In this document: positions 24,521 to 32,279 of the stretch, piece after piece | How positions within the stretch are numbered: the stretch's first letter is position 1 | Layout: the number at the start of each line of letters is the position of its first letter | NCBI GenBank assembly: GCA_964652975.1 | Contig: CAZZCN010000025.1 | Location: 1-36,197 of the forward strand | From: CAZZCN01 sp964652975 | GTDB lineage: Bacteria > Bacillota > Clostridia > Saccharofermentanales > UBA5734 | DNA length: 36,197 nt | Direction: 5' to 3' | Program-made: the position numbers and the translations under genes | Notes under the pieces: generated by a model | Told to the model about the DNA's origin: nothing | The model's input: the letters and a program-made list of their open reading frames with translations, nothing else | Databases searched by the model: none

Positions 24521-25807
24521 TCACGTTCTCATCTTCGAAGCAGCAATCATGCATGCAAACTTTGTCTGTTCAAAAACCAATCCCCCTTGCATATATGCAG
24601 TAAAGGGAGTTTTTATAGGTGCGTCACAGCTAAGTTCAATAGATGATCCTGATACGAAATTGCCTGCCGCCATTATCACCTGATGATCATAACCCGGCAT
24701 ATCCCACGGCTCCGGCTTGACAAATGAATCTACAGGTGATGAGCTTTGTACAGCCTGACAGAACTCTAATAGTTTTTCTTTTTGGTCAAAAACTATTGTC
24801 TGTACTATGTCTCCTCTGCTATCGCCTGCATTTGGCATAACCTTGCACCCAGCACCAGCAAAAAAGGCTGCTGCAAAAATTGCGCCTTTCAAAGCTTGTG
24901 AAACAGCATGCGGAGCCATGAAAAGACCTTGTGCAACCATCCTGTTCATCCCCAGAGACGGTCCTATGTGAGAACCAATTCCAGGGGCGGTAAGTCTGCA
25001 AGCAGCCATTTCAACAAGATCTGCTCTCCCTGCCAGATATCCACCGGTCAGGCAAAGGCCACCTCCGGGATTTTTAATAAGCGACCCTGCACAAATATCA
25101 GCTCCAGCATGGCAAGGCTCTTCATTTTCGACAAATTCTCCGTAGCAATTGTCCACCAGAACAATAATGTCTTTATTTACTTTCTTAACCGTATCGACTA
25201 TCTTCCTGATATCAGTTATAAGGAGTGATCTTCTTTCGGAATATCCCTTGGATTTTTGGATGTAAACCATCCTGGTCTTCTCATCAATCGATGTTTTAAT
25301 TTTGCTATATGAAATTTCACCGTTATCGTCAAAATCCACCTGGTCGTATTCAATGCCGAACTCACGAAGCGAGCCCATACCCTCATTGTCCGAAATACCT
25401 ATAGTATCCATTAGTGTGTCATATGGTCTTCCGGTGACTGAAAGCAATCTGTCTCCAGGCCTCAGTATCCCGTATAGAGCCATAGCTATGGCCTGGGTTC
25501 CAGAACTTATCTGTGTTCTTACAAAAGCCTTCTCGGCACCGAATATTCTGGCAAAAACCTCTTCTATCTTGTCCCTGCCCCTGTCATCATACCCGTATCC
25601 GCTAGTCCCGGAAAAGTCAGTATCGGAAATCTTATGTTCCTTGAATGCAGCTAAAACTCGCATCTGGTTGTACTCGCAAATTTTAGCGATTCTTTCAAAC
25701 TCAGCTTCAAGAGACTTTAAAACTTTCTCTGATAAATCCAGTACTTCTCCGGTTATGCCATTTGTCAGATAGAACTCCCTGAGATCCTTAGATAATGTAT
25801 CTGTCAA
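24521..25807 (-). CDS. Methionine gamma-lyase-like / aluminium-resistance family PLP enzyme
   Basis: A 428-residue fold-I PLP enzyme of the family named for aluminium resistance (YnbB-like), often annotated as methionine gamma-lyase-like. The cofactor site is clear: SGTQAIAMALYG for phosphate binding, LVDNCYGEFVE with the ring-stacking/pyridine Asp, and the Schiff-base Lys 245 in GSLIKNPGGG. The start codon is TTG at 25805-25807, overlapping the stop of the ACT gene; AAGGAGG lies 9 nt upstream, inside the ACT gene, which supports it. The true substrate in this family is not well established. Close coupling to a double-ACT protein suggests an amino-acid-responsive function. Confidence 0.85.
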   Translation of the reverse strand: MTDTLSKDLREFYLTNGITGEVLDLSEKVLKSLEAEFERIAKICEYNQMRVLAAFKEHKISDTDFSGTSGYGYDDRGRDKIEEVFARIFGAEKAFVRTQISSGTQAIAMALYGILRPGDRLLSVTGRPYDTLMDTIGISDNEGMGSLREFGIEYDQVDFDDNGEISYSKIKTSIDEKTRMVYIQKSKGYSERRSLLITDIRKIVDTVKKVNKDIIVLVDNCYGEFVENEEPCHAGADICAGSLIKNPGGGLCLTGGYLAGRADLVEMAACRLTAPGIGSHIGPSLGMNRMVAQGLFMAPHAVSQALKGAIFAAAFFAGAGCKVMPNAGDSRGDIVQTIVFDQKEKLLEFCQAVQSSSPVDSFVKPEPWDMPGYDHQVIMAAGNFVSGSSIELSCDAPIKTPFTAYMQGGLVFEQTKFACMIAASKMRT

Positions 25808-26235
25808 AGTCTGTAAACCTCCTTGGATTCAATGACTTTGATTCCTGCCTGCTTTAGCTTGTCAACCGCTGTTTCGGGATTTTCGACTCTGATAACCACT
25901 ATCGCATCAGATGAAGACCTTCCTACAAAAGCATAAAGATACTCCACTGAAATGTTATTTTCACTTAAAACTTCAAGTGCGTCATCCAGCTTGCCAGGTA
26001 TATCGGCAATGCTTATCGCTATAACATTGGTAGTGCTAACCGTAAATCCGTTACCTGTAAGCAGGTCGGCTGCCGCTTCCGGCTTGTCTACTATCATACG
26101 CAAAATTCCGTACTCGGTGGTATCTGCAATATAAAGTGCGCGGATGTCAATTTTGTTGCTGCTAAGTGTCTTTGTCACTTCGGCGAGTCTTCCGGATTTG
26201 TTTTCGAGAAAAACTGAAATTTGTTTTACCAGCAT
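25804..26235 (-). CDS. Double ACT-domain protein
   Basis: A 143-residue protein made only of two ACT domains (about residues 1-70 and 71-143), each beginning with a beta strand and ligand-binding loop (ISVFLENKSGRLAEVTKTL and ISIADIPGKLDDALEVL). ACT domains bind amino acids and usually regulate an attached or partner enzyme. Stand-alone double-ACT proteins frequently follow phenylacetate-CoA ligase and indolepyruvate oxidoreductase genes in anaerobes, as here, so an aromatic or branched amino acid is a likely ligand. The start has GGAGGG, and a separate promoter lies upstream. Confidence 0.9.
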   Translation of the reverse strand: MLVKQISVFLENKSGRLAEVTKTLSSNKIDIRALYIADTTEYGILRMIVDKPEAAADLLTGNGFTVSTTNVIAISIADIPGKLDDALEVLSENNISVEYLYAFVGRSSSDAIVVIRVENPETAVDKLKQAGIKVIESKEVYRL

Positions 26236-26300
26236 AAAATACCCTCCTCAATTAAATATTTATTATCCCATGGAATATGTTATTTTTGTTTATATAGTCA

Positions 26301-26331
26301 TTATACCAAACTACATGATGATTATGACAAA
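26301..26331 (-). promoter_or_regulatory. Promoter of the ACT - PLP enzyme - HlyD - yggS unit
   Basis: TGG-TATAAT, a TGn-extended -10 with the hexamer at 26301-26306, and TTGTCA at 26326-26331 with a 19-bp spacer on the minus strand. The -10 lies 66 bp upstream of the ACT start. It sits in the 110-bp gap after iorB. Confidence 0.6.
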
Positions 26332-26345
26332 AAAATAATAAAATA

Positions 26346-26996
26346 CTATTTTATTGCCATTCTGCCGCTTTCGAAAGCCTCGCGGTTGATTCGCTGCAAT
26401 TTTTCGGGGAATACTTCCTTTATTGACTTGTCCCACACTTCCTCGGGAATGTCCATATGTTTCGACATCGCCCCTATCATAACCATGTTGACAGCTCTTA
26501 CATTTCCTAATTTAATTGATATGTCATGAGCCGGAATCATATAGGTCTTCGTGTTGCCAATCCCTGCTACTTGAAGTCTATAATCAATATTGTCGGGATA
26601 TACGGCACTTCCTGTAGCTACTGTAGCTGGTGTTATTATCTGTTGGTTTATAATCAACGTCTTTCCTTTAGACAAAAGCGGTGCCCATCTCAGTGCCTCC
26701 AGCTCTTCAAATGCAAGTACAAAATCAGCCATGCCTTTCTCGATAACCGGAGAAAACACCTTTGTACCCATTCTGACATAGGTTACAACACTACCGCCCC
26801 TTTGAGACATGCCATGCACTTCGGATACTTTTACATCCCATCCCATATTTTGCGCAACACTTCCTAACAGCTTGCCAGCCAGAAGAGTTCCCTGCCCGCC
26901 TACGCCTGCCAATACAATGTTTATATCACTATTTGCGTTTTTATGCTTGTTACTATCATAGCTCATTTTTTCGTTCTCGCCAATATCACTGCTCAT
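26346..26996 (-). CDS. iorB: Indolepyruvate:ferredoxin oxidoreductase, beta subunit
   Basis: The small subunit (216 residues) of indolepyruvate:ferredoxin oxidoreductase, which decarboxylates arylpyruvates to aryl-acetyl-CoA and reduces ferredoxin. The gamma-domain signature INIVLAGVGGQGTLLAGKLLGSVA and the VSEVHGMSQRGGSVVTYVRMG stretch are diagnostic. The ATG at 26996 overlaps the iorA stop by 4 bp and has AGGTGG just upstream. The first 20 or so residues are a hydrophilic extension not usual in the family; an internal ATG at residue 11 is the alternative start. Confidence 0.94.
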   Translation of the reverse strand: MSSDIGENEKMSYDSNKHKNANSDINIVLAGVGGQGTLLAGKLLGSVAQNMGWDVKVSEVHGMSQRGGSVVTYVRMGTKVFSPVIEKGMADFVLAFEELEALRWAPLLSKGKTLIINQQIITPATVATGSAVYPDNIDYRLQVAGIGNTKTYMIPAHDISIKLGNVRAVNMVMIGAMSKHMDIPEEVWDKSIKEVFPEKLQRINREAFESGRMAIK

Positions 26997-28753
26997 TTTG
27001 CCACCTCGCCGATTTTCATAGCATCGAATTTACAAAGTTTTTCGCATAGAGTACAACCGTTGCAAGAAGTATAGTCAATTATAATCTCGCCGGATTCGCC
27101 CTTGGTTATAGCGGGGCACATGGATTTGAGGCAGGCATAGCACTTGCTGCATTTCTCATAATCAACAATTGCCTTAAGGTTGGAACTTTTACCTTTCGGT
27201 ATCAATGCGCACGGACGGAGAGCAATAATTACAGAAACACATTCTCGCTTCATTTCTTCAGCAATTATTTTCTGTGTGACGAATATATCTGCGGGGTCTA
27301 CAATTCTTATACTCTGAACTCCTATTGCCTGGCAAAGCGCCGGCAAATCAATGACAGGTGCTGGATTGCCACAAATATCAGCTCCTGTTGATGGATTCTG
27401 CTGATGACCTGTCATACCTGTAATTGAGTTGTCAAGTATTATTACTGTAGAATAGCTCTTGTTATAGACTGAGTTTATAAGTCCTGTCAGCCCTGAATGT
27501 AAAAATGTGGAATCACCGATGACAGCAACTGTTTTATTGGAAAGTCCGCTGTCCGTGGCTTTATCAAATCCGTGTGCCATACCAACCGATGCCCCCATGC
27601 AGACACATGTGTCCATTGCACTTATAGGCGGAAGGGCTCCAAGAGTATAACACCCGATATCCCCTGTTACAATGGCGCCAAGTCTTTTAAGTGCCATGAA
27701 CAGTCCCTTGTGTGAGCATCCTGCACACATAACCGGTGGTCGTTTCGGAAGTTCTCCAATCGTGCTGCTTTCGAATCCACTTTCCGGTTCTAAATCAGAT
27801 GTAAGTGCTTTTCTTATTAGCGATATGCTGTATTCACCGAATAATGTAAATAAATTTTTGCCTTCACAGGCAATTCCAACACTCTTGATGTATGATTCCA
27901 AAAACGGGTCAAGCTCTTCGACAACTATCAGTCTGTCTACACTTTTCGCAAATTCTCTGATAATCTCGACATTAAGCGGCCATACTATACCAAGCTTTAA
28001 AACCGATGCATCGGGTATGCCTTCTTTAACATACTGGTATGTTATACCTGACGTTATGATCCCGATTTTGGTAGAATTCATCTCTAATGAATAGAAAAGC
28101 TCATCTGCACTTAAACTTGCGATATCTTCGAGGTGCTTCTCTACTATCGGATGTCTTTTAATCGCCATTGCAGGCATCATAACGTTCTTCTCGAAATTCT
28201 TCTCATAGGATTTAATTACAACCTCTCCGGGCTCACTTGTCTTTAGCAAAGACCTTGAATGTGCAACCCTTGTAGTAAGGCGCACTCCTACAGGTGTATC
28301 AAAACGTTCTGAAAGGTCAAATGCCGCTTTCATGTAATCAAGGCATTCCTGGCTGTCCGATGGTTCAAACATAGGGAATTTGGCAGCCTTCGCATAATTT
28401 CTGCTATCCTGCTCGTTCTGAGAACTATGCATTCCTGGATCGTCTGCAACAACCACAACAAGTCCACCATTAACCCCTGTGTAGGCAACGGTAAAAAGAG
28501 GATCGGCTGCGACGTTCATTCCAACATGCTTCATGCAGCTCATTGCTCTGGCGCCTGCAAAACTGGCTCCTATTGCAACTTCAAGTCCGACTTTCTCGTT
28601 AGGGGCCCACTCGGAATAAATAGACGGATACCTGGATGCTATTGTTTCTGTTATTTCTGTGCTTGGTGTTCCTGGATATGATGAGCAGACCTTTACGCCT
28701 GCTTCATATGCGCCTCTTGCAATCGCTTCATTGCCGAGCATGATTTGCTTCAT
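26993..28753 (-). CDS. iorA: Indolepyruvate:ferredoxin oxidoreductase, alpha subunit
   Basis: The 586-residue catalytic subunit. It binds thiamine pyrophosphate in its C-half (GDIGCYTLGALPP and the GDSTFLHSGLTGLINSVYN...LDNSITGMTGHQQNPSTG region) and holds two ferredoxin-type cysteine clusters at the end (Cys 535, 538, 541, 546 and 564, 567, 570, 574). The second cluster ends CK instead of the usual CP. With IorB it converts indole-, phenyl- or hydroxyphenylpyruvate to the aryl-acetyl-CoA. It is separated from the CoA ligase gene by 205 bp that carry a 10-bp periodic array. The ATG has an AGGAGG-type site. Confidence 0.96.
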   Translation of the reverse strand: MKQIMLGNEAIARGAYEAGVKVCSSYPGTPSTEITETIASRYPSIYSEWAPNEKVGLEVAIGASFAGARAMSCMKHVGMNVAADPLFTVAYTGVNGGLVVVVADDPGMHSSQNEQDSRNYAKAAKFPMFEPSDSQECLDYMKAAFDLSERFDTPVGVRLTTRVAHSRSLLKTSEPGEVVIKSYEKNFEKNVMMPAMAIKRHPIVEKHLEDIASLSADELFYSLEMNSTKIGIITSGITYQYVKEGIPDASVLKLGIVWPLNVEIIREFAKSVDRLIVVEELDPFLESYIKSVGIACEGKNLFTLFGEYSISLIRKALTSDLEPESGFESSTIGELPKRPPVMCAGCSHKGLFMALKRLGAIVTGDIGCYTLGALPPISAMDTCVCMGASVGMAHGFDKATDSGLSNKTVAVIGDSTFLHSGLTGLINSVYNKSYSTVIILDNSITGMTGHQQNPSTGADICGNPAPVIDLPALCQAIGVQSIRIVDPADIFVTQKIIAEEMKRECVSVIIALRPCALIPKGKSSNLKAIVDYEKCSKCYACLKSMCPAITKGESGEIIIDYTSCNGCTLCEKLCKFDAMKIGEVAK

Positions 28754-28827
28754 AAATTTCCTCCGATGTAATATATTAGTATTTTGACGAATTTGGTATT
28801 AAGTTCATATGTTTGTAAAATGTCTTG

Positions 28828-28900
28828 TCTAACAGTATATAACAATTCTATAACACTCTATCACATTCTATAGTAGTCTATAGCAGCCTACAGGAGTCTC
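28828..28900. repeat. Degenerate 10-bp tandem array between paaK and iorA
   Basis: TCTA or a close variant begins at 28847, 28857, 28867, 28877, 28887 (CCTA) and 28897 (TCTC), exactly every 10 bp, with TCTATAGTAG and TCTATAGCAG the best-matching neighbours. Weaker copies continue left to 28828. It occupies the leader area between the ligase stop and the iorA start. Confidence 0.75.
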
Positions 28901-28958
28901 AACGGCTTTACATGTCTACTGACAATATACAAACTACCAAATCTCTTTTTAAGTGGTT

Positions 28959-30248
28959 TTACCTTAAATCAACAACCCTTTTGGATTTCCCGGCTGTGCG
29001 TTCAAGAACTTTAGGACTTAAGAGTGTGATTTTTGAGTCAACCTGGAGCTTTACTTTTATCTCGTGTCTTATATGGTTGGTAAGCTTTTCGAGTTCGCTG
29101 AATTTTTCGAGCAGTGCTCCGTCAGTCAATTCAACCTGAACCTCTATCCTGTCCATGAATTTCTCGCGGGATACGATTATCTGGTAATGAGGTCCGATTC
29201 CGTCAATTCCAACCAGTACGGATTCTATCTGCGATGGGAATACATTGACTCCGCGGATTATCAGCATATCGTCCGAGCGACCCTTTATCATGTTCATGCG
29301 GACCGATGTTCTTCCACATTTGCAAGGTTCATAAATAAGGGATGTGATATCCTTGGTTCTATATCTGAGCATCGGTATACCCTCTTTGGTTATTGTAGTA
29401 AAAATCAATTCACCTTCTGAGCCTTCAGGTAATACCTCTCCAGTCTTCGGGTCGATTATTTCGGGGAAAAAATGATCCTCGTTGATATGCATGCCGCAAT
29501 TGCTTAAACATTCATAAGAAACGCCGGGGCCTACAATCTCTGTCAGTCCGTAATTCTGAGTGTCCAGAATATTCCATCTCTTCTCTATTTCTTTACGCAT
29601 CTCGGAAGTATGACCCTCTCCACCAAAAAGTCCTAATCTGACTTTAATGGAGCTAAGTGGAATATTCATTTCTTCCAAAAACTCTGAAAGATATAAAGCA
29701 TATGACGGTGTGGATATCATGGCTGTCGTACCGAAATCCTGCATATACATTATCTGTCGCTCTGAATTACCGCTCGAAGCCGGAATTACTGTCGCGCCTA
29801 CCCTCTCAAGTCCATAATGCAAGCCAAATCCTCCGGTAAACATTCCATAACCGAAACATACCTGTGCAGTGTCATCTGATGTGACTCCGGCAGCGCTTGC
29901 AAGCCTGGCACAGCAATCAGTCCAAACTTCCATGTCATTGCGTGTATATCCTACCACTATTGGCTTTCCTGTCGTACCGGAAGAGGCATGTAATCTAACT
30001 ATTTCGTTTTTCGGTGCAGCAAAAAGTTCGAAAGGATATTGATCCCGCAATATGCTTTTCTCCGTCAGAGGAAGCAGCGTGATATCGGAAAGTTTCTGGA
30101 TATGGGAGGGCTTTAACCCAAGCTCGTCCATCTTTTTCGTGTAATACGGCACTTTCTCATATGCTCTGCTTACAGACCATTTAAGTCTTTCCAATTGAAG
30201 GGATTCCATTTCGATTCGACCTATTGACTCGACTTTGTTCCAGATCAT
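28959..30248 (-). CDS. Phenylacetate-CoA ligase family enzyme
   Basis: A 429-residue AMP-forming ligase of the PaaK family, which couples aryl acids (phenylacetate, indoleacetate) to CoA. Visible motifs are LHASSGTTGKPIVVGYTRND (P-loop), NYGLTEIVGPGVSYEC, LRYRTKDITSLIYEPCKCGRTSVRMNMIKGRSDDMLIIRGVNVFPSQIE and a C-terminal KVLERTAGKSKRVVD with the catalytic Lys. Length is normal for PaaK. The start follows AGAGGAG. Placement directly before iorAB suggests it either activates aryl acids for reductive use or runs toward ATP formation from the IorAB products; direction is not decidable from sequence. Confidence 0.93.
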   Translation of the reverse strand: MIWNKVESIGRIEMESLQLERLKWSVSRAYEKVPYYTKKMDELGLKPSHIQKLSDITLLPLTEKSILRDQYPFELFAAPKNEIVRLHASSGTTGKPIVVGYTRNDMEVWTDCCARLASAAGVTSDDTAQVCFGYGMFTGGFGLHYGLERVGATVIPASSGNSERQIMYMQDFGTTAMISTPSYALYLSEFLEEMNIPLSSIKVRLGLFGGEGHTSEMRKEIEKRWNILDTQNYGLTEIVGPGVSYECLSNCGMHINEDHFFPEIIDPKTGEVLPEGSEGELIFTTITKEGIPMLRYRTKDITSLIYEPCKCGRTSVRMNMIKGRSDDMLIIRGVNVFPSQIESVLVGIDGIGPHYQIIVSREKFMDRIEVQVELTDGALLEKFSELEKLTNHIRHEIKVKLQVDSKITLLSPKVLERTAGKSKRVVDLR

Positions 30249-30292
30249 TTGTTTTTCTCCTCTTCAACTTTATGTTTTAATATTTTTGTCAA

Positions 30293-30362
30293 ATAGTAAT
30301 CCGTACTATATCAGACACTCAATATAAAAATATCAAATATTGAATATTTAGTATAGTAATCC
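30293..30362. repeat. Paired ATAGTAATCC repeats between symporter and ligase genes
   Basis: The decamer ATAGTAATCC occurs at 30293-30302 and again at 30353-30362, 60 bp apart in the same orientation, within the 121-bp gap upstream of the CoA ligase. Spacing of about six helical turns would put both on the same face of DNA. Confidence 0.55.
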
Positions 30363-30369
30363 ATAAAAT

Positions 30370-31902
30370 CTACTCGATTACCTCTTTCGAGTTCATTCTT
30401 TCAAATATAGGAGCAAGAAATTCCTTCGAAAGTTTAGGGGTTAATATGCTTACTAGAGGAACAACTATCAGTGATAAAATCATAGCTGCGGCTCCGGCAT
30501 TGGGTGGAGAATTGAGGTATTTGCCAAGTTCTCCAGGATAAGCCTTAAACAGACTTAACAGAGTAACGGTAATACCTGTTATGTATCCTGCCCAGACTCC
30601 GGCTCTTGTAGCGCCTTTCCAATATAATCCATAGAGGAACGGTGCAAGGAATGCTCCTGCAATGGCACCCCAGGAAACCGACATCAGGTTGACAATCGCA
30701 CCCTTCATATTAGCAACAACAACGGATGCTATGACAAAAACAACGCATAACAGACGTATGATTAAAACCTGTGACTTCTTCTCCATCTTGGGAACAAACA
30801 AATCCTTGATCAAATCAAGTGTAAGAGTAGAACTGGATACTAGGACGAGAGCAGCCAGTGTAGACATTGATGCTGATAAAACGAGAATTATTACGATACC
30901 CATCAAAGCATTAGGCAGTGCTGCATCAAGCATTTGAGGCATTACCAGGTCAAAATTGTCTTTGCCTGCAACCTGTGGTGCAACATTGTTAAGATAAAGA
31001 CGTCCGAATGATCCTACAAAATAAGCAACACCGCCGATAAGCAGTGCGAATAATGTTGAAATAACAGCCCCTTTAGCAATCATCTTCTCACTTTTGATCG
31101 AGTAGAATTTGTTGATCATCTGAGGCAGTCCCCAGACGCCAAAGCTTGTCAGGATTACAAGTCCGATTAAATTAATTACATTGTTGCCGAACGGTGTTCC
31201 AAGTCCAAGACTCGCACCATCTTTGCCTACAAAAGCAGAAAGTTGTTCGATACCGCCCGCAACTCCTCCTACTATAGGGTTCTGTGTAATGTAAATAAAC
31301 ATAAGAACAACACCAGCTATCATTACCAGTCCTTGGAAAAAATCATTAAGTGCCGTTGCTATATATCCTCCTAAAACAACATAGGTCGCAGTAAGGGTAG
31401 CCATTCCTATCATACAATATATATAAGGAATACCAAGAGTTTTCTCGAAAAGGTATGCAAGACCTGTGTATACAGATGCTGAATATGGGACAAGGAAAAC
31501 AAAAATAATAAGAGCAGCAGCTATTTTAAGTGGTCGACTACCGTATCTTTTCTCGAAAAAATCCGGCATAGTACGGGAATCAAGAAATTGAGTCATTCTA
31601 CGTGTTTTCTTGCCCAGCACCATCCATGCGAGAAGACTTCCGAGCAATGCGTTGCCGACTCCGATCCACACTGCCGAAATACCGAAATTCCAGCCAAACC
31701 TGCCAGCATATCCAATGAACAAAACTGCGGAAAAATAAGAGGTTCCGTAAGCAAAGGCAGTAAGCCAAGGGCCTACATTTCTTCCACCTAAAACAAAGTC
31801 GTTAACGCTAGTTACCATTTTCTTGCTGTAAATACCAATAAACACCGTGACAATAAAAAACAGGGCTAAAATAATCACTTTAATCTCTATGCCTTCAACC
31901 AT
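30370..31902 (-). CDS. Sodium:solute symporter (SSS family)
   Basis: A 510-residue inner-membrane transporter with about 13 hydrophobic segments. SSS hallmarks are the N-terminal FFIVTVFIGIYSKK, the DFVLGGRNVGPWLTAFAYGTSYFSAVLFIGYAGRFGWNFG stretch of TM2, and the FLVPYSASVYTGL and LSASMSTLAALVLVSSS motifs that help bind Na+. The family carries sugars, amino acids, organic acids or vitamins with Na+. As the first gene before the aryl-CoA ligase and iorAB, uptake of an amino acid or aryl/organic acid is likely, but substrate identity is inference. A good promoter lies 55 bp upstream of the start, which has an AAGGATGG site. Confidence 0.92.
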   Translation of the reverse strand: MVEGIEIKVIILALFFIVTVFIGIYSKKMVTSVNDFVLGGRNVGPWLTAFAYGTSYFSAVLFIGYAGRFGWNFGISAVWIGVGNALLGSLLAWMVLGKKTRRMTQFLDSRTMPDFFEKRYGSRPLKIAAALIIFVFLVPYSASVYTGLAYLFEKTLGIPYIYCMIGMATLTATYVVLGGYIATALNDFFQGLVMIAGVVLMFIYITQNPIVGGVAGGIEQLSAFVGKDGASLGLGTPFGNNVINLIGLVILTSFGVWGLPQMINKFYSIKSEKMIAKGAVISTLFALLIGGVAYFVGSFGRLYLNNVAPQVAGKDNFDLVMPQMLDAALPNALMGIVIILVLSASMSTLAALVLVSSSTLTLDLIKDLFVPKMEKKSQVLIIRLLCVVFVIASVVVANMKGAIVNLMSVSWGAIAGAFLAPFLYGLYWKGATRAGVWAGYITGITVTLLSLFKAYPGELGKYLNSPPNAGAAAMILSLIVVPLVSILTPKLSKEFLAPIFERMNSKEVIE

Positions 31903-31956
31903 GATTCGCTACCATCCTTCTCATATTTTTATACGATTGACGTTTCTATTTCTAGT

Positions 31957-31985
31957 ATAATAACAAATCTTTGAGCGATTGTGAA
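31957..31985 (-). promoter_or_regulatory. Promoter of the symporter-paaK-iorAB unit
   Basis: TTCACA (31980-31985) and TATTAT (31957-31962) with a 17-bp spacer on the minus strand, each one mismatch from consensus. The 377-bp gap 31903-32279 contains this promoter, a terminator and no ORF. Confidence 0.6.
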
Positions 31986-32140
31986 GTCTCTAATTTTTTT
32001 GCTTTACGGTCTTTGATTTTCAATCATATTTTTTACAACTCAGTTTTCTTTTATGGTCATTTGTTTTTAACCTGGTTTTCTTTTACGGTAAGTCTAATTG
32101 ACTATATGGGTATAGAAATTTTTCCAACCCGCTTTTCTAT

Positions 32141-32178
32141 AAAAAAAAGACAAAACAAAGGTTCTGTCTCTTTTTTTG
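32141..32178 (-). terminator. Terminator after the DEAD-box helicase gene
   Basis: On the minus strand GAGACAGAAC, a CTTTG loop and a TTTTGTC arm are followed by eight T. The A-run on the other side makes the hairpin symmetrical, so it could also work for plus-strand transcripts, but no plus-strand gene is present. A weaker hairpin, ACCTG/CAGGT, lies at about 32225-32243, nearer the stop codon. Confidence 0.75.
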
Positions 32179-32279
32179 ATTAAATATTTGATTGAAATAT
32201 GGTTTAGTCAATCTTATGTTTATCACCTGGCAGTATGTCAGGTTTAGCCGCGTAATTTTATCACAAACTGATTTGGATA

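Noticed and set aside
25302..25772. 156-codon plus-strand open frame
   Set aside because: Antisense shadow of the PLP enzyme gene; composition mirrors the real frame.
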